Origin: Dama dama | Taxonomy: Eukaryota > Chordata > Mammalia > Artiodactyla > Cervidae | Direction: 5' to 3' | Assembly (NCBI RefSeq): GCF_033118175.1 | Contig: NC_083681.1 | Coordinates: 17,874,001 to 17,938,000, forward strand | Length of the DNA stretch: 64,000 nt | Shown here: piece after piece, positions 36,950 to 48,000 of the stretch | Layout: each line of letters opens with the position of its first letter | Numbering within the stretch: position 1 is the first letter of the stretch | Notes under the pieces: generated by a model | What the model was told of the DNA's origin: nothing | What the model saw: the letters and a program-made list of their open reading frames with translations, nothing else | Databases searched by the model: none | Program-made: the position numbers and the translations under genes

Positions 36950-37863
36950 ATGAAAAAGGAGAGAAATATCCAGCTGGAGAAGCAGCATGATAAAAACCCA
37001 CCAAACCAAACGAAAGAGGAGGAGGTAGGGAGTCTACCTGAAAAATAATTGAGAATTATGATAGGGTAGATGATCCAAAATCTTGAAAACAAACTGGAGA
37101 TACAGTTAAGTAGACTAGAGATATGGATTGAGAAGATCTAAGAAATGCTTAACAAGGACTTAGAAGAAATAAAGAATAGTCAATCAGTAATGAACAATGC
37201 AATAACTAAAATTAAAAACACTCTGGAGGGAACCAACAGTAACTGAGGGAGAAGAAAGGAAAAGTGAGCTGGAAAATAGAACAGTGGAAATAAATGAAGC
37301 AGAGTGGAAAAGAAAAAAAAGAAAGAAATGAGAGCAGCCTCAGAGACCTTTGGAACAATGTTGAACACCCCAATATTTGGATCATAGGCATCCCCAGAAG
37401 AAAACAATAGGAAAGAATGTAAGAAAATATTTGAGGGGATAATAGTTGAAAATTTCCCTAAAATGGGGGAAGGAAAGAGCCACCCAGGTTCAAGAAACCC
37501 AGAGAGTCCCATATAGGATAAACACAAGGAGAAATATGCCAAGACACCCTTTAATCAAACTAACACAACTTAAACACAAAGAACAAACATTAAAAGCAGC
37601 AAGGGAAAAGCAGCAAGTAACATATAAGGGGATCCCCACAAGGATAATAGCTATCTTTCCACAGAAGCTCTTCAGGCCAGAAGGGAATGGCAGGATATAC
37701 TTAAAGTGTTGAAAGGAAAAAACCTACAAACATGATTACTGTAGCCAGCAAGAATCTCATTCACACTTGAAGAAGAAATCAAAAGCTTTACAGATAAGCA
37801 AAAGTTAAGAGAATTCAGCAACACCAAACCATTCTTGAACAAATGTTAAAGGATCTTCTCTAG
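36950..37863 (+). pseudogene. L1 ORF1 (RNA-binding chaperone) pseudogene
   Basis: The ATG at 36950 opens MKKERNIQLEKQHDKNPP and NQTKEEEVGSLPEK, then a stop at codon 33. Later pieces match the ORF1 coiled coil, the RRM-like part (VENFPKMGE) and the C-terminal domain (LIKLTQLKHKEQTLKAAREK, QQVTYKGIPTRI). The original stop is the tag at 37861-37863. Several stops and frameshifts make it non-coding. Confidence 0.85.
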
Positions 37864-38090
37864 ACAAGAAACAGAGAAAAGGTTTATAAAAATGAACCCA
37901 AACAATAAAGTAAATGGTAACCAGATCATATATATCAATAATTAAACATAAATAGGCTAAATGCTCCAAGCAAAAGACAAAGACTGGATGAATGGATAGA
38001 AAAACAAGACCCTTATATAGGCTATTTACAAGAGACCCACCTCAAACCCAGGGGAAAGAGAAAAAAGAATAAAAAGGAATGATAACAACA

Positions 38091-38217
38091 TCAGAGGCCT
38101 CTGAGACAGTGTTGAACACCCCAACATTCAAATCATAGGCATCCTCAGAAGAAGATGAAAGAACATAAGAAAATATTTGAGGAGGTAATAGTTGAAAATT
38201 TCCCTAAAATGGGGGAG
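38091..38217 (+). repeat. Second copy of an ORF1 segment inside L1 ORF2
   Basis: This ~127-bp stretch (cagtgttgaacaccccaac... gttgaaaatttccctaaaa) repeats 37338-37471 in direct orientation with roughly 85% identity by eye. It interrupts ORF2 between the N-terminal LQETHLKPR and the following RDIYRLKVRSWKK segment. Confidence 0.85.
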
Positions 38218-38309
38218 AAAAGAGACATATACAGACTGAAAGTGAGGAGCTGGAAAAAGATATGTCGTCCAGATGGAGACCAAAAGAAAGTGGGAGTAGC
38301 AGTGCCTAT

Positions 38310-38528
38310 GGGGCTTCCCAGGTGGCGCTAGTGGTAAAGAACCTGCCTGCCAGAGCAGGAGAACTGAGAGATGATGGTTCAATCCCTGGGTTGGGAAGAT
38401 TCCCTGGAGGAGGAAATGCCAACCCATTCCAGTATTCTTGCCTGGAAAACCCCATGGACATCGAAGCCTGGCAGGCTATAGTCCATGGGGTCACAAAGAG
38501 TTGGACACGACTAAAGTGACTTAGCACA
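38310..38528 (+). mobile_element. Bov-A2/Bov-tA-type SINE nested in L1
   Basis: Runs from gggcttcccaggtggcgc to aagtgacttagcac. L1 endonuclease sequence continues on both sides (GVAV before, then the segment equivalent to SDK after). Possible imperfect TSD around agcagtgc/agcactgc. Confidence 0.9.
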
Positions 38529-39546
38529 GCACTGCAATACTTACATCAGATAAAATAAAGACCATCATAAGAGACAAAGGACACTACATAATGATCAAAG
38601 GATCAATCCAAGAAGAAGACATAAGAATTATAAATATATATATGCATCTAACATAGGAGCAACTCAATACATAAGGCAAATGCTAACTCCTATTGAAGGA
38701 AATTTGACAGTACCACTATAATAGTGGGGGAATTTAATACCCGACTCACTCCAATGAGTGAGTCATCTCCAATGGACAGATCATCCAAACAGAAAATCAA
38801 CAAGGAAACAAAAGCTTTAAATAATACATTGGACCACTTGGACCTAATTGATATCTACAGGGCATTTCACCCCCAAATAATGCATTTCACCTTTTATTCA
38901 AGTGCACATGGAACATTCTCCTGGATAGATCACATCCTGGGCCATAAATCAAGCCTTGGTAAGTTTTTAAAAAATTGAGATCTTTTCAAGCATCTTTTCT
39001 AATCACAGTGCTGCAATATTAAATGTTAGGTATAAAGAAAAAAAACTATAAAAAGCAAACATAGGGAGGCTAAAAAACACACTTCTGAATAACCAATAGA
39101 CCACTGAGGAAGTAAAAGAGAAAATCAAAATAATCATGGAAACAAGTGATAATGAGAAAAAAAAAAGGAAATGCAAAGCCTGTGGGATTCAGTAAAAGCA
39201 GTGTTAAAAGGAGGGAAGTTCATTGCAATACATGCCTGCCTCAGGAAACAAGAGAAACATCAAATAAGCAACCTAACCGTACACCTAAAGCATCTGGGAA
39301 AAGAAGAATTAAAAAAACCTCCAAAGTTAGTAGAACAACAACAAAAAAAAAAATCATAAAAATCAGAGCAGAAATAAGTGAAAAAGAAAATGAAGGAGAC
39401 TGTAGCAAAGATCAGTAAAACTAAAAACTTGTTCTTTGAGAGGATAAAATAGACAAATCGTTACGCAGACTCATCAAGAATAAAAGGGAGAATGCTCAGT
39501 AAAGATAGAAATGAAAATGGAAAAACTGCAAAAGACAATACAGAAG

Positions 39547-39588
39547 TATTTCTTGGGGAAGGTCTTGATCACTGCCTCCTGTACAATG
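39547..39588 (+). repeat. 42-bp BovB-derived patch in L1 ORF2
   Basis: The patch is identical at 41 of 42 positions to 39867-39908, which lies inside the nearby inverted BovB part. It sits within L1 sequence (acaatacagaag before, aatgaactacatgcc after). Confidence 0.92.
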
Positions 39589-39701
39589 AATGAACTACAT
39601 GCCAATTAAATGGAGAACCTGGAAGAAATGGACAAATTCATAAGAAAGTTAACTTTCCAAACTGAATCAGGAAGAAATAGAAAATTTGAACAGATCAGTC
39701 G

Positions 39702-41030
39702 CACACATTGATCCTGAGGAAGGCTTTCTTATCTCTCCCTGTTACTCTTTGGAACTCTTGCATTCAAATGGGTATATCTTTCCTTTCTCCTTTGCCTTTT
39801 GCTTCTCTTCTTTTCTCAATTATTTGTGAGACCTCCTCAGACAACGATTTTGCCCTTTTCCATTTTTATTTCTTGGGGATGGTCTTGATCACTGCCTCCT
39901 GTACAATGTCACGGACCTCCATCCATGGTTCTTCAGGCACTCTCTCTATCAGATCTAATCTATTGAATCTATTTGTCACTTCCACTGTATAATTGTAAGG
40001 GATTTTATTTCAGTCATAATTGAATGGTCTAGTGGTTTTCCCGACTTTCTTCAATTTAAGACTGAATTTTGCAATAAGGAGTTAATGATCTCAGTCACAA
40101 TCAGGTCCCAGTCTTGTTTTTGCTGGCTGTATAGAGTTTCTCTGTCTTTGGCTACAAAGAATATAATCAATCTGATTTCTGTATTGACCGTCTGGTGATG
40201 TCCATGTGTAGAATCTTCTCTTGTACTGCTGGAAGAGTGTGTTTGCTATGACCAGTGCGTTCTCTTGGCACTCTGTTAGCCTTTACCCTGCTTCGTTCTG
40301 TACTCCGAGGCCTAATTTGCCTGTTACTCCAGGTGTTTCTTGACATCCTACTTTTGCATTCCAGTCCCTTATAATGAAAAGGACATCTTTTTTGGATGTT
40401 AGTTCTAGAAGGTCTTGTAGGTTTTCATAGAACTGTTCAACTTCAGCTTCTTCAGGATTACTGGTTGGGGCATAGACTTGGATTACTGTGATACTGAATG
40501 GTTTGCCTTCAAAACAGAGCATTCTGTTGTTTTTGAGATTGCTTCCAAGTACTGCATTTCAGATTCTTTTCTTGGCTATGATGGCTACTGCATTTCTTTT
40601 GAGGGATTCTTTCCCACAGTAGTAGATATAATGATCATCTGAGTTAAATTCACCCATTCCAGTCCATTTTAGTTTGCTGATTGCTAAAATGTTGATGTTC
40701 ACTCTTGCTATCTCCTGTTGAACCATGTCCAATTTACCTTGATTCATGGACCTAATATTCCAGGTTCCTATGCAATATTTCTCTTTACAGCATTGGACTT
40801 TACTTCCATCACCAGTCATATCCACAAGTGGGTGGTGTTTTTGCTTTGGCTTCGTCTCTTTGTTCTTTCTGGAGTTATTTCTCCACTGATCTCCAGTAGC
40901 ATATTGGGCACCTACCGTCCTGGGGAGTTCATCTTTCAATGTCCTATCTTTTTGCCTTTTCATACTGTTCATGGGGTTCCAAGGCATGAATATGGAAGTT
41001 GTTTGACATTCCAGTGGACCACATTTTGTC
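39702..41030 (-). mobile_element. BovB LINE, inverted 5' half (endonuclease region)
   Basis: The minus strand encodes pieces of the BovB APE-type endonuclease: GAQYATGDQWRNNSRKNKET, YCIGTWNIRSMNQGK, LKWTGMGEFNSDDHYIYYCG (40559-41065), then VIQVYAPTSNPEEAEVEQF and FIIRDWNAKVGCQETPGVTG (40283-40522). YAPTS and DWNAKVG are endonuclease motifs. The sequence breaks off at 39702 exactly where the sense-oriented part of the same element begins at 41031. The frame has stops. Confidence 0.93.
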
Positions 41031-42908
41031 AGAAATAGAGGAAAACAATAAAATAGAGGAAACAAAAGAAATAGTGGAAAAAAATAGAATGGGAAAAACT
41101 AGAGATCTCTTTAAGAAAATGAGAGATACCAAGGGAACATTTCATGCAAAGATGGGGACAATAAAGGACAGAAATGGTATGAAACTAACAGAAGCAGAAG
41201 ATATTAAAAAGAGGTGGCAAGAATACACTGAAGTACTATACAAAAAAGATTCATGTCAATGTATGACAAAAACTACTACAATATTGTAAAGTAATTAGCC
41301 TCCAACTAATAAAAATAAATGGAAATTAAAAAAAAAAAAGATCTTCACAAACCAGGTAACCACGATGGTATGATCACTCACCTAGAACCAGACATCCTGG
41401 AATGTGAAGTCAAGTGGTCCTTAGGAAACATCTCTGCAAACAAAGGTAGTGGAGGTGATGGAATTACAGTTGAGCTATTTCAAATCCTGAAAGATGATGC
41501 TGGGAAAGTGCTGCACTCAATATCCCAGCAAATTTGAAAAACTCAGCTCTGGTTATGGGACTGGAAAACGTCCATTTTCATTCCAATCCCAAGGAAAGGC
41601 AATGCAAAAGAATGCTCAAACTACCACGTAGTTACACTCATCTCACATTCTAGCAAGGTAATGCTCTTCTCCAGGTCAGGCTTTAACAGTAGGTGAACTG
41701 AGAACTTCCACATGTTGAAACTGGATTCAGAAAAGGCAGAGGAACCAGAGATCAATTTGCCAACATCCGTTGGATCATTGAAAAAGCAAGAGAGTTCCAG
41801 AAAAACATGTACTTCTGCTTTATTGACTATGCCAAAGCCTTTTACTATGTCAATCACAACAAATTGTGGAAAATTCTGAAAGATATGGGAATACCAGACC
41901 ACCTGACCTACCTCCCAAGAAATCTGTGTGCAGGTCAAGAAGCAACAATTAGAAGCAGACATGGAACAACAGATTGGTTCCAAATCAGGAAAGGAGTATG
42001 TCAAGGCTGTATATTGTCACCCTGCTCATTTAACTTATGTGCACAGTACATCATGAGGAATGCTGTACTGGATGAAGCACAAGTTGGAATCATGATTGCA
42101 GAGAGAAATGCCAATAACCTGAGTTATGCAGATGACACCACACTCATGGCAGTAAGTGAAGAACTAACGAGCCTCTTGATGAAAGTGAAAGAGGAGAGTG
42201 AGAAAGTTTGCTTCAAGTTCAGCATTCAGAAAACTATGATCATGGCATCTGGTCCCACCAGTTCATGCCAAATAGATGGGGAAACAATGGAAACAATGAG
42301 AGACTTTCTTTTTTGGAGTCTCCAAAATCACTGCAGATGGTGACTACAGCTGTGAAATTAAAAGACGCTTGCTCCTTGGAAGAAAAATTATGACCCTCCT
42401 AGACAGCATGTTAAAAAGCAGAGACATTACTTTGTTAACAAAGGTCCATCTAGGCAAGACTATGGTTTTTCCAGTAGTCATGTATGGATGTGAGAGTTGG
42501 ACTATAAAGAATGTTGAGCACCAAAGAATTGATGCTTTTGAACTCTGGTGTTGGGGAAGACTCTTGAGAATCCCTTGCACAGCAAGGAGATCCAACCAGT
42601 CCATCCTAAAGGAAATCAGTCCTGAATATTCATTGGAAAGACTGAACCTGAAGCTGAAACTCCAATACTTTGGCCACCTGATGTGAAGAGCTGACTCATT
42701 TGAAAAGACCCTGATGCTGGGAAAGATTAAAGGTGGGAGGAGAAGGGGATGACAGAGGATGAGATGGTTGGATGGCATCACTGACTCAATGGATATGAAT
42801 CTGAGTTAGCTCCGGGATTTTTTGATGGACAGGGAAGGGTGGCGTGCTGCAGTCCATGGGGTCACAAGGAGTCAGACATGACTGAGCGACTGAACTGAAC
42901 TGAACTGA
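41031..42908 (+). mobile_element. BovB LINE, sense 3' half (RT region and tail)
   Basis: It continues from the inverted half through RT landmarks GSGGDGITVELFQIL, TDWFQIRKGVCQGCILSPCS and the YADD codons at 42125-42136, then YGCESW and the tail ctgaactgaactga. The frame is broken, for example by the L1 tail at 41251 and a stop after SISQQI. With the inverted half it makes about 3.1 kb, close to a complete BovB. Confidence 0.95.
41251..41333 (+). mobile_element. L1 3' tail nested in BovB nested in L1
   Basis: Only the last ~80 nt of a ruminant L1 are present (tcatgtcaatgtatgac... cctccaactaataaaaataa). It is flanked by 9-bp repeats aaaaaagat at 41242-41250 and 41334-41342. BovB resumes with cttcacaaaccagg. 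Confidence 0.93.
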
Positions 42909-43591
42909 ATCACAAGAATGGAAATTGAAACTGTAATAAAAATCTTTCAACAAACCAACCAGATAGCTTCACAGGTCAATTCTACCAAAAATTTAGAGAA
43001 GAACTAACACCCATACTACTCAAACTGTTTCAGAAAATTGCAGAGAAAAGAAACTCCCAAACTCATTTTATAAGCCACCATAACCCTGATACCAAAACTA
43101 GACAAAAATAAAACAAAAAAAGAACACTATTGGCTGATATGACTGATGAACCTAGATGCAAAAATCCTCAACAATATTCTATCAAACAGAATCCAATGAC
43201 ATATTAAAAATATAATACATCATGATCAATCAGGCTTTATTCCAGATTTGCAAGGATTCTTCAATATTTGCAAATCAATACAATACACTGTATTAACAAA
43301 TTGAAAGATAAAAAATACGATTATTTCAATAGATGTAGAGAAGCCTTTGACAAAATTCAGCACCTACTTATGACAAAAAAATCTCTAGAAAGTAAGAACA
43401 GAAGGAACACATCTCAGCAAATGAAATTCATATTTTTCCAAATCACAGGAAAAATTATCCTTAATGGGAAAATATTGAAAGTGTTCCTCTAAAATCAGGA
43501 ACAAGACAAGGATGCCCGCTCTCACCACTAGTGTTCTACATAGTTGGAAGTTGTAGCCAGAGCAATCAGAGAAGAAAAAGAAATAAAAGGA

Positions 43592-44070
43592 ATGCAGAGA
43601 CATTACTTTGCCAACAAAGATCCATATGGTCAAAGCTATGCTTTTCCAGTAGTCTTGTATGGATGTGAGAGTTGGACCATAAAGAAGACTGAGCACTGAA
43701 GAATTGATTCTTTTGAACTGTGGTGTTATTGAAGACTTGAGAGTCCCTTGGACTGCAAGGAGATCACTCCAGTCAGTCATGGAGGAAATTAATCATGAAT
43801 ATTCATTGGAAGGACTGATGATGAAGCTCAAAGTCCAATACTTTGGCCATGTGATGTGAAGAGTTGACTCATTGGAAGAGACCCTGATTCTGGGAAAGAT
43901 TGAAGGCAGGAGGAGAAGGGGATGACAGAGGCTGAGATAGTTGGATGGCATCATCGACTCAATGGAGATGAGTTTGAGCGAGCTCTGAAAGATGGTGAAG
44001 GACAGGGATGCCTGACATGCTGTAATCCATGGGGTGGCAAAGAATTGGACACAACTGAGTGACTGAGCTA
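43592..44070 (+). mobile_element. BovB LINE 3' end
   Basis: Starts at atgcagagacattactttgc and ends with a tail cagcaacaac. L1 RT sequence stops at the left border and L1 3' UTR starts at the right border, so about 2 kb of L1 is missing at this site. Confidence 0.92.
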
Positions 44071-44510
44071 CAACAACAGCAACAACATAAATGGTGAAGT
44101 AAGTCAGTGAGAATGACAAATACTGTATATTAACACATATACATGGAATTTAGGATGATGATACTGATGATCCTACATGCAGGGCAGCAAATAAGACACA
44201 AATGTAAAGAACAGACTTTTGAACTCAGTGAGAGAAGAAAAGGGTGGAATGATTTAAGAGAATAGCATTGAAACATAAATATTGCCATATGTAAAACAAT
44301 GACCAGTGTGAGATTGACGCATGAAGCATGGCATCCAAAGCTGCTGCTGTGGGACATCATTGAGAGATATGTTCGGGATGGAGGTGGGGGGGGGGCGGTT
44401 CAGGGTATGGAGGACACATGTATACCTATGGCCAGTTCATCTTTATGTATAGGAATAACCATCACAATATTTTAATTATCCTGTAATTAAAATAAATTAA
44501 TTTAAATGAT
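44071..44510 (+). mobile_element. L1 3' UTR (sense)
   Basis: Ruminant-type 3' UTR (gtgaagtaagtcag, acagacttttgaactcag, then a G-rich tract at 44383-44398 and caatattttaattatcc). It may be the 3' end of the sense L1 that starts near 35.5 kb. Confidence 0.85.
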
Positions 44511-45090
44511 AAAAATTAATACATTAATACATTGGGAGAAAATATTCCCAATTTCAAATGCTGTCTCTGTCATTAATAAATGAATAGCTTCAAGCAGCTT
44601 GACTTTTAAAAATTTGCTCTTCATGCCAACTTCACTTTCTAATTACAACTATCACATACTTTTGACTTTCTCAAGTGCATTTACTATTTGTTTCATTTTT
44701 TACTACCAAACTTATTTAATTATTTTTGGTTGTTATCCTTATTTTTCATTCTTACTAGTTATTAACCCCTACTGCCTTTGTTACATTTAGTTATCATTGA
44801 TTCTTAATGTTATTTAATGTTTTAAAAGAATGTACATCTATCTATCTATCTATGTATAATATACAGATAGATTTTTTTCATGCAAGGTACTTAGGGCAGT
44901 GCATGGAATATTAAAAAATATTAAGTCCTGTCATGAAAATATTCTTAAGAAGTGGAAACTCCTTTCACATATTTGAATTGCTACAAAACAGAAGAGGAAT
45001 ATTACTTATTCTATTTTGTTTCAGAAAAACCAGGATCAGGGAGTAGATTTATAAGGAAGTAAATTTGGTTTAGAATTTATTTTTAAATAA
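44511..45090. other. Intron sequence with a short (TATC)n
   Basis: Mostly AT-rich, unrecognised sequence. A short (atct)n array lies at 44836-44855. Confidence 0.5.
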
Positions 45091-48000
45091 TTTACTTTAA
45101 TTGGAGGATAATTACATTATGTCAAATGCAGGGCTGGATGAAGTAGAAGTTGGAATGCAGATTGCAGAAATAAATATTAATAATATCAGATATGTAGATG
45201 ACACCACCCTTATGGCAGAAAGTGAAGAGTAACTAAAGAGCCTCTTGAGGAAGGTGAAAGAGGAGAGTGAAAAAAGCTGGCTTTAAACTCAGTGTTCAAA
45301 AAATTCAGATCATGGTATCCAGTCTCATCACCTCATGGCAAATAGATGGGAAAACAAGGGAAACAGTGACAGGTTTTATTTTCTTGGGCTCAAATTCACT
45401 GCAGATGATGACTGAAGTCACAAAATTAAAAGATGCTTACTCCTTGGAAGAAAAGCTATAACAAACCTAGATAGTCTATTAAAAAGCAGAGACACTACTT
45501 TGCCAGAAAGGTCCATCTAGTCAAAAGTATGGTTTTTCCAGTCATAATGAATGAATGTGAGAGCTGGACCATAAGGAAGACTGAGCACTGAAGAGTTGAT
45601 GCTTTTGAACTGTGGTGTTGGAGAAGATTCTTGAGAGTCCATTGGACTGCAAGGAAATCAAACCAGTCAATTCTAAAGGAAATCAGTCCTGAATATTCAT
45701 CAGAAAGACTGATGCTGAAGCTGACACTCCAGTCCTTTGACCAGCTGGTGCGAAGAGCTGACTCATTAGAGAAGATCCTGATGCTTGGAAAGATTGAAGG
45801 CAGGAGGAGAAGGTTGGATGGCATCACTGACTCGATGGACGTAAGTTTGACCAAGCTCCAGGAGATGGTGAAGGACAAGGAAGCCTGCCATGTTGCAGTC
45901 CATGCGTTGCAAATAGTCAGATAGGACTAAGCAACTGAACAACAAAAACAATAACAACAGTATTACGATGGTTTATACCATACATCAACATGAACCAGCC
46001 ACGAGTATACATATGTCCCCCCATCCTGATCCCCCTTCCAACTCCCTCCCCATTCTATCCCTCTAGGTTGTTTCAGAGCACTGGCTTTGGGTGCCTGCTT
46101 CATGCATCGAACTTGCACTGGTCATCTATTTTACATATGGTAATATACATTTTTCAATGCTATTTTCTCCAATCATCCCACCCTCACCTTCTCCCACAGA
46201 GTCCAAAAGTCTGTTCTTTACATGTGTGTCTCTTTTGCTGCCCTGCATGTAGGATTGTGGTAGCCATCTTTCTCAATTCCATATATATGCATTAATATAC
46301 ATTAATTCACTTTATGACTTACTTCACTCCATAAAGTAGGCTCCAGTTTCATCTGCCTCATAAGAACTAACCCAAATGTGTTCCTTTTTAAAGCTGAGTA
46401 ATATTCCATTGTGTATAGGTACCACAACTTCCTTATCCATTCATCTGCCAATGGACATCTAGGTTGCCTACATGCCATAGCTATTGTAAATAATGCTGCA
46501 ATGAAAATTGGGGTACAGGTGTGTCTTCCAGTGCTGGTTTCTTGGGGTGCATACCCGGCAGTGGGATTTCTTGGTCATATGGCAGTTCTATTCCCAGTTT
46601 TTTAAAGGAATCTCCACATTGTTCTCCATAGTGGCTGTACCAGTTTGCATTCCCACCAAACAGTGTAAGAGGATTCCTTTTTCTCCACACCCTCTCCAGC
46701 ATTTATTGTTTCTAGAATTTTTGATGATGGCCATTCTGACCAGCATGAGATGGTACCTTATTATAGTTTTTATTGCAATTTTCTATTAATGAATGATGCT
46801 GACCATCTTTCATGTCTTTATTAGCCATCCATATGTCTTCTTTGGAGAAATGTCTATTTAGTTCTTTAGCCCACTTTGATTGGGTTGTTTGTTTTTCTGA
46901 TATTGAGCTGCATGAGCTGCTTGTATGTTTTGGAGATTAATTCTTTGTCATTGCTTCATTTGCTATTTTCTCCCATTCTGAAGGCTGTCTTTTCACCTTA
47001 TTTATAGTTTCCTTCATTGTGCAAAAGATTTTAAGTTTAATTAGGTCCCATTTGTTTAGTTATTTATTTATATTCCCCCAATACTCTGGGAGGTGGGTCA
47101 TAAAGGAGCTTGCTGTGATTTATGTTGAAGAGTGTTCTACCTACCTTTTCCTCTTAAGAGTTTTATAGTTTCTGGTCTTACATCTAGATATTTAAGCCAT
47201 TTTCAGTTTATCTTTGTGTATGGTGTTATAAAGTATTCTAGTTTCATTCTTTTACACATGGTTGACCAGTTTTTCCAGCACCACTTAGTTGAAGAGACTG
47301 TTTTTTCTCCATTGTATATTGTGCCTCCTTTGTCAAAGATAAGGTGTTTATAGGTGTGTGAATTTATCTCTGGACTTTCTACTATGTTCATTGATCTGTA
47401 TTTCTGTCTATGTGTCAGTACCATACTGTCTTGATGACTAGTATAATCTGAAGTCAGGAAGGGTGTTTCCTCTAGTTCCACTCTTCTTTCTCAAGATTGC
47501 TTTGGCTATTCGAGGTTTATTGTGTTTCCATACAAATGGTGAAATTATTTGTTTTTGTTCTGTGAAAAATACTCTTGGTAGTTTGATGGGGATTGCACTA
47601 TATCTATAGATTGCTTTGGGTAGTATACTCATTTTCACTATGTTTGTTTTTCCAATTCATGAACATGGTATATTTCTCCATCTATTCATGTCATCCTTGA
47701 TTTCTTTCATCAGTGTTTTATAGTTTTCTATATACAGGCCTTTTTTTTTCCTTTAGGTAAATTTATTCCTAAGTATTTTATTCTTTTCATTGCAATGGTG
47801 AATGAGATTGTTTCCTTAGTCTCTCTTTCTGATTTTTCATTATTAGTAGATAGAAGTGCAAGGGATTTCTGTGTATTAATTTTATATCTTGTAACTTTAC
47901 TGTATTCATTGATTAACTCTAGTAATTTTCTCGTGGCATCCGCTATTACTGTGTTACTGTTAATTTCCTCTTTCGTACTTGTTAGCATTTGCCTTATATG
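45091..48000 (-). mobile_element. Antisense L1 with BovB insert and internal deletion
   Basis: The 3' UTR starts at 45091 (aattggaggataattac), is split by BovB at 45118-45960, and continues through the ORF2 C-terminus (46481-46702, 47203-47638) to RT sequence. Near 47940-47950 the minus-strand translation jumps from an endonuclease segment (IRQMLTSTKEEINSNTVI) to a late RT segment (KLLELINEYSKVTRYKINTQKS), so roughly 2 kb of ORF2 is absent. Confidence 0.88.
45118..45960 (+). mobile_element. BovB LINE 3' part nested in antisense L1
   Basis: Starts near the YADD region (gatatgtagatgacaccacc; the second base change turns YADD into YVDD) and runs to the tail acaataacaacag. L1 3' UTR sequence is contiguous across the insertion. 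Confidence 0.93.

Larger units (their letters stand above)
35480..43591 (+). mobile_element. Sense L1, near full-length 5' part, interrupted by BovB and a SINE
   Basis: The 5' UTR of ruminant L1 type (ttgagggggcaactg, acagctccagagacattccc, long T-rich part 35880-36300, then an A/C-rich part) is followed by ORF1 at 36950 and ORF2 from about 37930. ORF2 has the N-terminus (NRLNAPSKRQRLDEWIEKQD), the endonuclease (GEFNTRLTP, SSAHGTFSWIDHILGHKS) to 39700, and the RT part at 42909-43591. Insertions: a duplicated ORF1 piece, a SINE at 38310 and a 3.2-kb BovB at 39702-42908. The left border is approximate; 35351-35480 is unassigned. Confidence 0.85.

Noticed and set aside
41807..42343. 178-codon open frame with an intact YADD box as an active reverse transcriptase
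   Set aside because: It is a fragment of BovB ORF2; the element is inverted in its 5' half and has stops and insertions.
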